IMG/VR virus record: IMGVR_UViG_3300044626_000729
Span: 1 to 40,812 of that record
DNA length: 40,812 nucleotides
Strand: one strand, 5' to 3'
From: a virus
A program made the position numbers and the translations under genes. The notes beneath the pieces were generated by a model that saw only the letters and a list, made by a program, of their open reading frames with translations, was not told the origin of the DNA and did no database searches. Each line of letters starts with the position of its first letter. Positions within the stretch are counted from its first letter, which is position 1. Below, in pieces: positions 25,885 through 32,392 of this stretch.

Positions 25885-26144
25885 CTGCATTGGTTTATTT
25901 GAGGGATTAATGATTGATTTGTGGTGTCAAAAGTTTTTTGCTTTTGTATCTGCGTGCATTCGTTAATCGTGGTATATACACTATGATAGTTCACTGCAGG
26001 ATTTTGTGGTGTACCAACTACATTAAAGGTAGTTACCTGCACTACTTTATCGCAATCACAATCAGGCTCGTCCACTTGTTCTTGTTGAGGTGTGCTACAC
26101 GCTACCATACCAATAGCGAGTAGAATAAAAGGTATTTTTCTCAT
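25881..26144 (-). CDS. Phage-encoded lipoprotein
   Basis: 87 residues. MRK, a hydrophobic stretch to residue 15 and Cys16 in AIGMVACS make a type II (lipoprotein) signal peptide; serine at +2 would favour outer-membrane or surface retention. After processing, about 70 residues remain with a DCDCDK cluster and TINEC. It is coupled by ATGA on both sides. Known: T5 Llp and similar phage lipoproteins block receptors after infection. Superinfection exclusion is therefore a reasonable but unproved guess. Confidence 0.7.
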   Translation of the reverse strand: MRKIPFILLAIGMVACSTPQQEQVDEPDCDCDKVVQVTTFNVVGTPQNPAVNYHSVYTTINECTQIQKQKTFDTTNQSLIPQINQCR

Positions 26145-26278
26145 TCTTCAATTTTTTTAAGGTTATCAACATCGTATCCTGCATCTCTAAGGACTTGCTT
26201 AGCATTCTCAATGTCTAATTGTTTTAGTATAGCACTAACGTCTATGTAGTCGTTAACATCAATTTCTTTTTCTTCCAT
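26141..26278 (-). CDS. Small acidic hypothetical protein
   Basis: 45 residues (MEEKEIDVNDYIDVSAILKQ, ending GYDVDNLKKIEE). Its stop overlaps the lipoprotein ATG as ATGA, so the two are translationally coupled. Acidic, two helices, no family recognised. Confidence 0.55.
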   Translation of the reverse strand: MEEKEIDVNDYIDVSAILKQLDIENAKQVLRDAGYDVDNLKKIEE

Positions 26279-26370
26279 AATATTTATTTTTAAGTTGTTT
26301 TAAAAAAATAGTCTTTCCTATTAGTCAGTCTAATTGTAATTTCAGTTATTATGATACGCAATTAATACGC

Positions 26371-26448
26371 TGAGTAGCAACTGACTTAACCAATGGCATT
26401 ACAACGAGCTACCTTACCGACAAGTAAAGTTGTCCATAACGCTACTCA
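26371..26448. other. tRNA-sized structured element, not a canonical tRNA
   Basis: An 8-bp inverted repeat TGAGTAGC (26371-26378) and GCTACTCA (26441-26448) encloses 62 bases; the 7-bp version spans exactly 76 nt. Inside lies another hairpin GACAA-GTAAAG-TTGTC (26419-26434). No T-loop GTTC or consistent D-arm was found on either strand. It lies in the 171-bp gap 26279-26449 that holds no gene, in the presumed leader of the 45-residue gene. Confidence 0.4.
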
Positions 26449-26449
26449 A

Positions 26450-26674
26450 TTAAATGATTATTGTGGGGAACTCCACATATAGTTCTATTACTTTTCTTGG
26501 ATATTTTTTCTTAAGTGCATCTAATAGCATCTCATTGTCATAGTCCTCAATGTCTTCACGCTCATTGTTTACAATAGGAGTAATGACCTCTACAATATCA
26601 ACCTCATCAAGTTCAGTATGTAAAAAGAAATCTTCTTCCTCATACGCAGTTGTGTTTACTCTAAATATATTCAT
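26450..26674 (-). CDS. Small acidic hypothetical protein
   Basis: 74 residues from ATG 26674 (MNIFRVNTTAYEEEDFFLHT); a TTG six bases upstream is in frame but less likely. Highly acidic in the middle (EREDIEDYDNEM), C-terminal beta strand ELYVEFPTIII. It overlaps the upstream gene by 14 bases. Unknown function, typical of early phage genes. Confidence 0.55.
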   Translation of the reverse strand: MNIFRVNTTAYEEEDFFLHTELDEVDIVEVITPIVNNEREDIEDYDNEMLLDALKKKYPRKVIELYVEFPTIII

Positions 26675-26906
26675 CTTCAAAATCTTTTAAGGTTATACTC
26701 ATTACTTCAGTTAGTTCTTCTCCATAGTCATCATTTATAAAATCAAATAACTTGGCATCATCATCTAAATCTTCTTCGGTTATGTCCGTATCCCAACCAT
26801 CGCTAATTCTATCTTTAGCAAACTCTCTTAATTCTTCGATACCTTTGAAAAAATAATCTGTATTATCATCATAGTATCTAATTCTAAAAATTTTAATTTC
26901 TTTCAT
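26661..26906 (-). CDS. Acidic hypothetical protein
   Basis: 81 residues, very acidic (TDITEEDLDDDAKLFDFIND) with an N-terminal beta strand MKEIKIFRIRYYDD. Its start overlaps the upstream stop as ATGA. A DNA-mimic role is possible for such acidic early proteins but nothing specific supports it. Confidence 0.55.
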   Translation of the reverse strand: MKEIKIFRIRYYDDNTDYFFKGIEELREFAKDRISDGWDTDITEEDLDDDAKLFDFINDDYGEELTEVMSITLKDFEDEYI

Positions 26907-27211
26907 AGTTCTTCAATATTTTTTTGTTCAACAAACTCTGCTCGAAACTCCATTGATAAATCGTACACATCGACTTCGTTATCGAAAATATCTTGTGCTT
27001 CTTGTTCATCAAAAGCATCAACAATTATATCCATAACATAAGTTATTTTAAATGGTTTCATCTTGATTAATTCTTCCGATAAAAATAGCGTTTCAAGTCC
27101 AACCATTTTGCAGTTGGTATCTCCATAAATATCTTCGATAACCATTATACCGAAATCTTCATCGTGGGGGTGTATTGACTTTACAATATCTCCTATTTTT
27201 AAATCTTTCAT
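26903..27211 (-). CDS. Hypothetical protein
   Basis: 102 residues; the N-terminal half (MKDLKIGDIVKSIHPHDEDF) looks like a small SH3-like beta-barrel, the C-terminal half (AFDEQEAQDIFDNEVDV) is acidic and helical. Coupled by ATGA on both sides. No known family. Confidence 0.55.
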   Translation of the reverse strand: MKDLKIGDIVKSIHPHDEDFGIMVIEDIYGDTNCKMVGLETLFLSEELIKMKPFKITYVMDIIVDAFDEQEAQDIFDNEVDVYDLSMEFRAEFVEQKNIEEL

Positions 27212-27381
27212 AGTTCTTTTAGTATAAATTTAACTTTGCTTTTTGTATCATCATTAGGAGTTAACTCCTCAAGGTTTGCCCAACCACTATTCCACTCGAA
27301 ATAGTAATCGTTACTCCAACTTACTTTGCGTAAGAATTTTCCGTACTCATTTATGTAGTAGAAATAATCTCCTGTTTTCAT
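27208..27381 (-). CDS. Small hypothetical protein
   Basis: 57 residues (MKTGDYFYYINEYGKFLRKV, then GWANLEELTPNDDTK), aromatic-rich and beta-like. ATGA overlaps at both ends place it in the coupled chain 26903-27536. No family recognised. Confidence 0.55.
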   Translation of the reverse strand: MKTGDYFYYINEYGKFLRKVSWSNDYYFEWNSGWANLEELTPNDDTKSKVKFILKEL

Positions 27382-27536
27382 TTCTTTTTAGTTGTTAATA
27401 GTTTTCTATCTATCTCAGGGTTGTTTAACACATAAAGGTAAAATACCTTGTCAACGGCTTGGAACTGACTAAATGCAGTCACGGTACACACATAATTATT
27501 TGCGTAATACACTCGATAAGGTTTACTTGCTTCCAT
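27378..27536 (-). CDS. Small hypothetical protein
   Basis: 52 residues (MEASKPYRVYYANNYVCTVT, then VFYLYVLNN, ending LLTTKKK). Basic tail, beta-rich start. Coupled to the next gene by ATGA. No family recognised. Confidence 0.55.
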   Translation of the reverse strand: MEASKPYRVYYANNYVCTVTAFSQFQAVDKVFYLYVLNNPEIDRKLLTTKKK

Positions 27537-27539
27537 AAT

Positions 27540-27899
27540 CTATAACTCTGCGTCAAAAACGCATTCTTTGTTCTCAATTATACAATCCCTTATTTGAATA
27601 CCTAACTTTAAGTCGGCATAATCACATAACTCTTTAGAAGTAACTCCAATAGATAATAAATCTTCATCGTTGTATCCTGCATTCTTAGAAAAGAAATCCT
27701 CAATAACTTTTATTTTGTCTCCTAAGTTATCCTCAATGTTCTCAATCTCTTTCTCAACCCCTTTCAAATCATCTTTCTGAAATACATAGGTTATGTAACT
27801 TGGCTCTAATTCTTCGCCCCCAAATCTACTTGGTGCATTGCTTGGTTGTAAACCAAACCAAAATTTACCTTCAATGTCTCCGTTATAATATCTTCCCAT
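27540..27899 (-). CDS. Conserved phage hypothetical protein (MGRYYNGDIEGKFWF)
   Basis: 119 residues from ATG 27899, chosen over an upstream start because it has the AACATTATG context shared by neighbouring genes and because the sequence upstream belongs to the gene at 27905-28057. MGRYYNGDIEGKFWFGLQPS is a start I recall from hypothetical proteins of phages and Bacteroidota; the rest is acidic and helical (KGVEKEIENIEDNLGDK). Function unknown. Confidence 0.6.
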   Translation of the reverse strand: MGRYYNGDIEGKFWFGLQPSNAPSRFGGEELEPSYITYVFQKDDLKGVEKEIENIEDNLGDKIKVIEDFFSKNAGYNDEDLLSIGVTSKELCDYADLKLGIQIRDCIIENKECVFDAEL

Positions 27900-27904
27900 A
27901 ATGT

Positions 27905-28057
27905 TTAATTGTTTAATAATTGTTTTACTTTTTTTATGTTCTCTTGTTCTTGTTCTTCGGTTTCTTCGTGCATACATACCCACTCATCGCCAAACTTTTC
28001 TTTGACAACAGGCCTATTTGTATGTTCACAAAACCCTATTCTTACTTTGTCTTCCAT
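27905..28057 (-). CDS. Small hypothetical protein
   Basis: 50 residues (MEDKVRIGFCEHTNRPVVKE, then GDEWVCMHEETEEQEQEN). Two Cys and two His in the first 30 residues could bind a metal. Start context AACATTATG; overlaps the zinc-ribbon gene upstream by 16 bases. Confidence 0.55.
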   Translation of the reverse strand: MEDKVRIGFCEHTNRPVVKEKFGDEWVCMHEETEEQEQENIKKVKQLLNN

Positions 28058-28458
28058 AATGTTTCTTTGTTAATTTTTCCGTTAATTAATCTACTTACTA
28101 TTGCCTTTTGTATATTATGTTCTTGGTTAGTAAAAGATACTATCTCTGATGCAAATTCATCATAGTCTTTTTCAGTCTCTAATGTACCACAACTTCGAAC
28201 ACCATTGTCGAACTCAATACTATAAGCACCATAAGGCTCTTTGAGTAACTTTTCTTCTCTTACTACATTGTCAATAGAATACTCTTTGCTTTCATCTATC
28301 TTTATCATATTCCCTTCGCTATCTCTTTTAATAACAAAAGAGTAATGATAACCACAACTATCGCAGTTTATATATTCTTCTCCCGTTTTATAATAGAAAT
28401 CACTAAACGCTTCTTGCTTACAATTCGGACACTCAATATAATCTATTACACTTCCCAT
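28042..28458 (-). CDS. Zinc-ribbon protein
   Basis: 138 residues with CPNC at 10-13 and CDSC at 32-35 (ECPNCKQEAFSDFYY, then YINCDSCGYHYSF), a classic four-Cys zinc ribbon. The remainder is mixed helix and strand with no further motif. Start context AACATTATGG. Such early ribbon proteins often bind nucleic acids or host transcription factors; the target is unknown. Confidence 0.6.
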   Translation of the reverse strand: MGSVIDYIECPNCKQEAFSDFYYKTGEEYINCDSCGYHYSFVIKRDSEGNMIKIDESKEYSIDNVVREEKLLKEPYGAYSIEFDNGVRSCGTLETEKDYDEFASEIVSFTNQEHNIQKAIVSRLINGKINKETLWKTK

Positions 28459-28479
28459 AATGTTTCTTTATTTAATTAA

Positions 28480-28722
28480 TTACCACATATCTCCACCACA
28501 ACGGACATAATTTTCAATGCTAAACCATTTTTTGTAGTCATCTATATCCTCTTGCTCTAACAATATATACCCATATCCGTTACAATACTTAAGCCTATCG
28601 TTTAACTTAAAGAACTCATCAAAACATTCTGCCTTGGTTTCTTTTTCAATATTAAATGGTCTATTTACGAACTCAAAACTTTTTAAATCTTTTGTTCTTT
28701 CTATTGTTTTTAATGTATACAT
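28480..28722 (-). CDS. Small hypothetical protein
   Basis: 80 residues (MYTLKTIERTKDLKSFEFVN, then CFDEFFKLNDRLKYCNGYGY). Mixed helix and strand, C-terminal CGGDMW. Start reads AACATTATG. No family recognised. Confidence 0.55.
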   Translation of the reverse strand: MYTLKTIERTKDLKSFEFVNRPFNIEKETKAECFDEFFKLNDRLKYCNGYGYILLEQEDIDDYKKWFSIENYVRCGGDMW

Positions 28723-28726
28723 AATG

Positions 28727-28993
28727 TTATTGTTTTAATTGTGTTAAAAAGTTATCTAAATTTTCTTCAAATGTTAATAGGTTTTGGTAATGTTCTTCAA
28801 AGCATTCTAATTCGTATAACGAATAGTCGCTCATACTTTGCATATACAATATCCAATCATTGAAATCATAAATTGAATTGTCTATTAATTCATCTATCAA
28901 TCTAATCGCAAAATCTATTGACTTGCTTTTTAATTCTATGTTTAAAGTAACTAACTTGTTACGATGATAAAACCATTTGTTATCTATTTCCAT
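28727..28993 (-). CDS. Small hypothetical protein
   Basis: 88 residues, largely helical and acidic (FAIRLIDELIDNSIYDFNDW, then ECFEEHYQNLLTFEENLDNF). Four bases separate it from the next gene. No family recognised. Confidence 0.55.
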   Translation of the reverse strand: MEIDNKWFYHRNKLVTLNIELKSKSIDFAIRLIDELIDNSIYDFNDWILYMQSMSDYSLYELECFEEHYQNLLTFEENLDNFLTQLKQ

Positions 28994-28998
28994 AATTG

Positions 28999-29115
28999 TT
29001 ATTTGATTAATAATGGCACCATATAAATGCTATCTAAGAATAGACAAATAATTAATGCTTGAATATGTTCTTGTCTTGTACCTTTGAAATTAGGTATTAC
29101 GCATAATGTTATCAT
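28999..29115 (-). CDS. Short membrane-like protein
   Basis: 38 residues (MITLCVIPNFKGTRQEH, then IQALIICLFLDSIYMVPLLI). One probable hydrophobic helix. It fills the gap between two small genes; coding status rests on the intact frame and position only. Confidence 0.4.
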   Translation of the reverse strand: MITLCVIPNFKGTRQEHIQALIICLFLDSIYMVPLLIK

Positions 29116-29129
29116 AATTTCTAATTTTT

Positions 29130-29399
29130 TTAAACATAATAATAATCAAAAAACCAATTTATAAATTCGTTTTTATTATAATTAAAATCTTTATCATCTT
29201 CCAATAAAGAATTAAATTCATTTATTAATTCTTGGTGAGTTTGTATGTATATAGTTAATTCTTCCATAACTATAACATCATCATCTCTACCTATTGTATT
29301 GTCATCAAAAAGTAATTCCCCATTTAAGAAATCTTTTTTTATTTTAATTATTTTTTTTGAAGGTATATGAAATACCTTATAGCCTGTAATATCTTCCAT
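29130..29399 (-). CDS. Small hypothetical protein
   Basis: 89 residues (MEDITGYKVFHIPSKKIIKI, then LFDDNTIGRDDDVIVMEELT, ending FINWFFDYYYV). Acidic with an aromatic tail. No family recognised. Confidence 0.5.
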   Translation of the reverse strand: MEDITGYKVFHIPSKKIIKIKKDFLNGELLFDDNTIGRDDDVIVMEELTIYIQTHQELINEFNSLLEDDKDFNYNKNEFINWFFDYYYV

Positions 29400-29404
29400 A
29401 ATTT

Positions 29405-29545
29405 CTAATTGTTTTTAGTGTACCAAACGATAAACATTTCGTTTAGTGTGATTAATTTATTACATAGTTTTTTTGCTCGATACTTGCTCGATACTTGGCC
29501 AACAACTTCATCGTTGTCCCAATAGTTTAAGTAGATTGTGTACAT
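29405..29545 (-). CDS. Small hypothetical protein
   Basis: 46 residues (MYTIYLNYWDNDEVVGQVSS, then KYRAKKLCNKLITLNEMFIV). The start overlaps the end of the upstream gene by 19 bases. Unknown function. Confidence 0.45.
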   Translation of the reverse strand: MYTIYLNYWDNDEVVGQVSSKYRAKKLCNKLITLNEMFIVWYTKNN

Positions 29546-29676
29546 TTTTTCTTACTTTTTTTGTTAATACTATTTTGGTATACAATTTCGTATGCCTTAT
29601 CCATTCTATAATGGTCTGCTAAGTGAACGCTACCCATTTTAAGTAACCATTCATAAAATTTGTTTACTTCTTCCAT
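29527..29676 (-). CDS. Small hypothetical protein
   Basis: 49 residues (MEEVNKFYEWLLKMGSVHLA, then DHYRMDKAYEIVYQNS), basic Lys-rich tail. It is the first gene after the promoter at 29705-29735, with start context AACATTATG. Confidence 0.5.
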   Translation of the reverse strand: MEEVNKFYEWLLKMGSVHLADHYRMDKAYEIVYQNSINKKSKKKCTQST

Positions 29677-29704
29677 AATGTTTATTAGGTTAATAATTAT
29701 AGTA

Positions 29705-29735
29705 CAAATTTAGTACATTATTTTTACATTGCAAA
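29705..29735 (-). promoter_or_regulatory. Early promoter with GTAC-flanked -7 element
   Basis: On the minus strand TTTG (29735-29732), 19 bases, then TAAATTTG (29712-29705): a full match to the Bacteroidota TTTG-N19-TAnnTTTG consensus. The -7 element lies inside GTACAAATTTAGTAC on the plus strand, a motif shared with sites at 31019 and 31944. Confidence 0.75.
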
Positions 29736-29745
29736 ATTATATTTG

Positions 29746-29886
29746 TTAATTTTTTGTTAAACTTTTAATATAGTTAATTGCTTCTTTTTTAAACTGAAAT
29801 GATTTTAATATTATATCTTTTTCAGTATCTATAACAAAGTAGAAACCTTGTTCAAATATGCCTTTAGTGTCTTGTATTATTCTCAT
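29746..29886 (-). CDS. Small hypothetical protein
   Basis: 46 residues (MRIIQDTKGIFEQGFYFVID, then LKSFQFKKEAINYIKSLTKN). Beta hairpin followed by a helix. It ends just upstream of the promoter at 29705-29735. No family recognised. Confidence 0.5.
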   Translation of the reverse strand: MRIIQDTKGIFEQGFYFVIDTEKDIILKSFQFKKEAINYIKSLTKN

Positions 29887-29904
29887 AATGATGATAGTTT
29901 TGCG

Positions 29905-30087
29905 TTAATTATTGTACCACTCTTTTGTGGCTCTTTGACTTATATATACATTCATACCCGCTAAATGATATTCTTTTTTTAGCCTTGCTAATTCTTTTCT
30001 AAATTCTCGCCAATCATTAAAATCATTGATATTTAATTGGTCTATAGTTTCAATTCCGTATTCCGTTTTAATATTAAAGTATTTCAT
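29905..30087 (-). CDS. Small hypothetical protein with leader hairpin
   Basis: 60 residues (MKYFNIKTEYGIETIDQLNI, then FRKELARLKKEYHLAGMNVY). Helical basic centre, beta ends. The start AACATTATG stands 17 bases after the hairpin at 30105-30123. Function unknown. Confidence 0.55.
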   Translation of the reverse strand: MKYFNIKTEYGIETIDQLNINDFNDWREFRKELARLKKEYHLAGMNVYISQRATKEWYNN

Positions 30088-30104
30088 AATGTTTTAGTTT
30101 TTAT

Positions 30105-30123
30105 GGGGAGGGTAAACCTCCCC
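30105..30123 (-). promoter_or_regulatory. Leader hairpin, copy 1
   Basis: GGGGAGG, 5-base loop, CCTCCCC: a perfect 7-bp stem between the stop of the 274-residue gene and the ATG at 30087. It is flanked on the minus strand by TTAAC before and ATAAA after, as in copies 2 and 3. No T-run follows, so it is not a terminator. Confidence 0.6.
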
Positions 30124-30131
30124 GTTAATAA

Positions 30132-30956
30132 TTATTTTACTATTGAGTTAATCTCTTTTAAAGTTATTGTATGGCAACCTATTTTTATAAGTTTGTCGTT
30201 GACTTCACTTATGGTATAGTCCAAAAATTTGTCGCCTGCTTTAATTGTTTTGTTTACTATATTATTATAGAAACGCAAACCAACGGCAACGGGTATTTTT
30301 ACCCCTTGAGAAGTTTGGAAATTTTCGCTATCTTTACGCAAGTAGTCGAAGCCGTCACGCAAGTATAGAGAGCCTTGCTCGAATTTTCGCCACTTTTTTA
30401 AGCTCTTTGCGTGCTCTTTTTTAAGTTGTAATTCTTTGGCCTTTGCTTCGGCCTCAATTAGTTTTTGTTTAGTTTCTAAATATTCCTTAGTTTCGGACTT
30501 TTCCGTAATGCTTAACAAATATTCCAACGGCTTAGGGGTTTCTATTCCAAAATAATTAGCGTATTTATTGGCTCTTGCTTTTATGCGTTGCAATTCTAAA
30601 ATATAGTTTTCGGGCTTGCGTGCACTTGATAACTTTTTAATATTATATTCGGCCTCATTAAGCCAATGATTAAAATTTTGTTCGTGGTTTCCTGTTGGGT
30701 TATAACAATAAATTCTATTTTTGTGGCTCGTTGCGTTGCGTACTTGTGCTATATGTTTAGCCGTTGTATTACTATAACCTCTTTCGGTAAATAATAAGGT
30801 ATCGTTATCCACAAATTTAGCAATACAAAAGTGACTTCCATAACTATAAATACTTTTGCCGTTAAAATAAAAATTTCGGCCTTGCGTTGTTGCTTCATCT
30901 TGTAATTGATTAGCGAATAAATGTGCTACTTGTTGAGGTGTTACTACTTTTTTCAT
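30132..30956 (-). CDS. Conserved phage hypothetical protein
   Basis: 274 residues. The N-terminal half (YSYGSHFCIAKFV, then LLFTERGYSNTTAKHIAQVR) is a pattern I recall from phage proteins of unknown role; conserved Tyr/His/Gly around SYGSHF and an STTAKH-like segment hint at an enzyme or DNA-binding surface. Residues 150-200 form a charged coiled coil. It follows the promoter at 31021 and the leader hairpin at 30972. Confidence 0.6.
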   Translation of the reverse strand: MKKVVTPQQVAHLFANQLQDEATTQGRNFYFNGKSIYSYGSHFCIAKFVDNDTLLFTERGYSNTTAKHIAQVRNATSHKNRIYCYNPTGNHEQNFNHWLNEAEYNIKKLSSARKPENYILELQRIKARANKYANYFGIETPKPLEYLLSITEKSETKEYLETKQKLIEAEAKAKELQLKKEHAKSLKKWRKFEQGSLYLRDGFDYLRKDSENFQTSQGVKIPVAVGLRFYNNIVNKTIKAGDKFLDYTISEVNDKLIKIGCHTITLKEINSIVK

Positions 30957-30971
30957 AATGTTAGATTTTAT

Positions 30972-30986
30972 GGGGCTTAACGCCCC
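30972..30986 (-). promoter_or_regulatory. Leader hairpin, copy 2
   Basis: GGGGC, loop TTAAC, GCCCC, 15 bases before the ATG at 30956 and downstream of the promoter at 31021-31028, hence inside the 5' untranslated leader. Same flanks as copies 1 and 3. Confidence 0.6.
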
Positions 30987-31020
30987 GTTAATTTTAAATT
31001 GTTATTGTTTTTATCTTGTA

Positions 31021-31028
31021 CAAATATA
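31021..31028 (-). promoter_or_regulatory. Promoter -7 element, GTAC-flanked
   Basis: Minus-strand TATATTTG inside GTACAAATATAGTAC. The 20 bases around it nearly repeat the site at 31946. A -33 TTG at 19 bases is absent here, so promoter strength is uncertain, but the conserved core argues for function. Confidence 0.55.
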
Positions 31029-31047
31029 GTACATTAAATTGATATTA

Positions 31048-31185
31048 CTATTTATTTTTATTAAAGTTGTTAACAAAGTTATTAACATTTATTAACCCTA
31101 TTAATAGAATGCAAGCGAATAAGATATAATTATATTGCGTTAATATTCCAATGCTCGCAAGCGTAATGTTTAAAATTGTTTTCAT
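31048..31185 (-). CDS. Small membrane protein
   Basis: 45 residues with two hydrophobic segments (LNITLASIGIL and ILFACILLIGLI) and an Asn/Lys tail (NNFVNNFNKNK). The start shares one base with the upstream stop. It ends close to the promoter at 31021. No family recognised. Confidence 0.45.
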   Translation of the reverse strand: MKTILNITLASIGILTQYNYILFACILLIGLINVNNFVNNFNKNK

Positions 31186-31541
31186 TATAAATTATTTAAT
31201 AAGTTAAAAAATGATTTTGAGGATAAAGCCCAATAGTTATTTAAAAATATATCTTTATCTTTTTCAGTTACTAAATTAAAGGCTTTGTATTGTTTAGCGT
31301 TTTCTAAAATTTCATAATTGTAAAATGGTATTGTTAGGCAAGTCGGTAAACCTTGCAACCATTCACAAAATAAGTTTTCTATATTTATATGCTTATTATT
31401 AGCGTGCAAATATTCATCTTTAAAGATATTATAAACGGCCTTAACTTTTTCAAAGTCCGTTAAATTGTTCGGCAAGTTATAGCCGTCTAAGTCGATATTG
31501 TTTAAAATTGTGTTTTCGTAAAAGTTTAAATTTGTTTTCAT
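31185..31541 (-). CDS. Hypothetical protein with leader hairpin
   Basis: 118 residues, mixed helical (DGYNLPNNLTDFEKVKAVYN, then FCEWLQGLPTCLTIPFYNYE). Tyr/Trp/Asn-rich, no motif recognised. Preceded by leader hairpin copy 3 and by AACATTATG. Confidence 0.55.
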   Translation of the reverse strand: MKTNLNFYENTILNNIDLDGYNLPNNLTDFEKVKAVYNIFKDEYLHANNKHINIENLFCEWLQGLPTCLTIPFYNYEILENAKQYKAFNLVTEKDKDIFLNNYWALSSKSFFNLLNNL

Positions 31542-31556
31542 AATGTTTGAATTTAT

Positions 31557-31574
31557 GGGAGGAGTTAACCTCCC
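31557..31574 (-). promoter_or_regulatory. Leader hairpin, copy 3
   Basis: GGGAGG, loop AGTTAA, CCTCCC, 15 bases before the ATG at 31541, with the TTAAC and ATAAA flanks of the other copies. Sequence of the stem differs but geometry and position are kept. Confidence 0.6.
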
Positions 31575-31583
31575 GTTAATAAT

Positions 31584-31886
31584 TTAGTTTAATGATTTTT
31601 TAAATGATTTTAAAATAATGTTTAAAGTATAATTTAAATGTTTTTTACAATATTCGTCACCGAAAACAGAAACTTTATTTAAATTATATCTTTCTTTCTT
31701 ATCTATAAATGAATAGTTATTTATATCGCTTTCAATAGTAACAAATTGATTTTTTACTTTAATAGGTTTAATTACTACATAATGCGGAAAACTTCCACCC
31801 GCATAAGTAACAGGAATATTTTCCCCCTCGCTTATTTGCTCAATCATTGAGTTAATTAATTCGATTTTGTTTAAAATTGTTTTCAT
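31584..31886 (-). CDS. Hypothetical protein, first gene of the early block
   Basis: 100 residues (INSMIEQISEGENIPVTYAG, then GSFPHYVVIKPIKVKNQFVT), beta-rich start and helical Lys-rich end. First gene downstream of the promoter at 31946-31975. A short stem (GAGG-AAATAA-CCTC then T6, 31912-31931) in its leader could be an attenuator. Function unknown. Confidence 0.55.
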   Translation of the reverse strand: MKTILNKIELINSMIEQISEGENIPVTYAGGSFPHYVVIKPIKVKNQFVTIESDINNYSFIDKKERYNLNKVSVFGDEYCKKHLNYTLNIILKSFKKSLN

Positions 31887-31945
31887 AATATTGATTTTCA
31901 GTTAGTTATGTAAAAAAGAGGTTATTTCCTCCCTTATTCCTTGTA

Positions 31946-31975
31946 CAAATATAGTACAATTCAAGTACAATGCAA
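31946..31975 (-). promoter_or_regulatory. Leftward early promoter, GTAC-flanked
   Basis: Minus-strand TTG (31975-31973), 19 bases, TATATTTG (31953-31946), with the -7 element inside GTACAAATATAGTAC. It stands at the head of the entire minus-strand block and next to the G-rich intergenic region. Confidence 0.75.
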
Positions 31976-32392
31976 GTATTTTGCAAAGTTTTTTTTTGTT
32001 TTTTGCAAAGTTTTTTTAAAGTCCCAATGTTTACGGGGGTTGACACGGGGGTAATTGGTGCTAAAATTTAGGCAAGAAAATAAACGGGGGGAGGTTAAGG
32101 GGCTCGTAATGTTATGCGATTAACATTTTAAACGGGTGCAACGGGGCAAAGTTTGGGGGGAGGGAGTAGGCCAAAGGGATAAGGGGGGAGGTTATCGATT
32201 GACGGGGTAGGGATAGCGTAAACCAAACGAGCCAATGGGCACGGGTAAGGAGTGCCACAGCAAAAAGCCAAAAAATCGGATAAGCGTTTTTCAAAAGGCA
32301 CCCCCACCCCCTAAAAAAAAATCGGTTTCCATTTGGGGTCGGCTCACGCAAAACCGCTATAGTACCCCAACACTACTTATATCTAAAATGAT
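31976..32392. other. Non-coding G-rich tract between divergent transcripts
   Basis: The divergent gap 31887-32423 (537 bp) holds no convincing gene. From about 32031 to 32260 the plus strand carries many G runs (GGGGG, GGGGGG, GGGG) against an AT-rich genome, then ends with CCCCCACCCCC and A9 at about 32309-32329. One cluster (GGGGGGAGGG, AGTAGGCCAAA, GGG, ATAA, GGGGGG) near 32153-32188 could form a G-quadruplex with one long loop. Candidate roles are origin, transcription boundary or packaging site; none is proved. Confidence 0.5.

Noticed and set aside
26371-26448. tRNA gene
   Set aside because: Only the acceptor-like stem and length fit; no T-loop, D-arm or anticodon arm on either strand.
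32112-32351. Minus-strand frame of 79 codons in the G-rich tract
   Set aside because: It needs a GTG start, has Pro/Phe/Leu-rich composition typical of antisense to G-runs, no leader context and no neighbours in register; better explained as chance in a non-coding tract.
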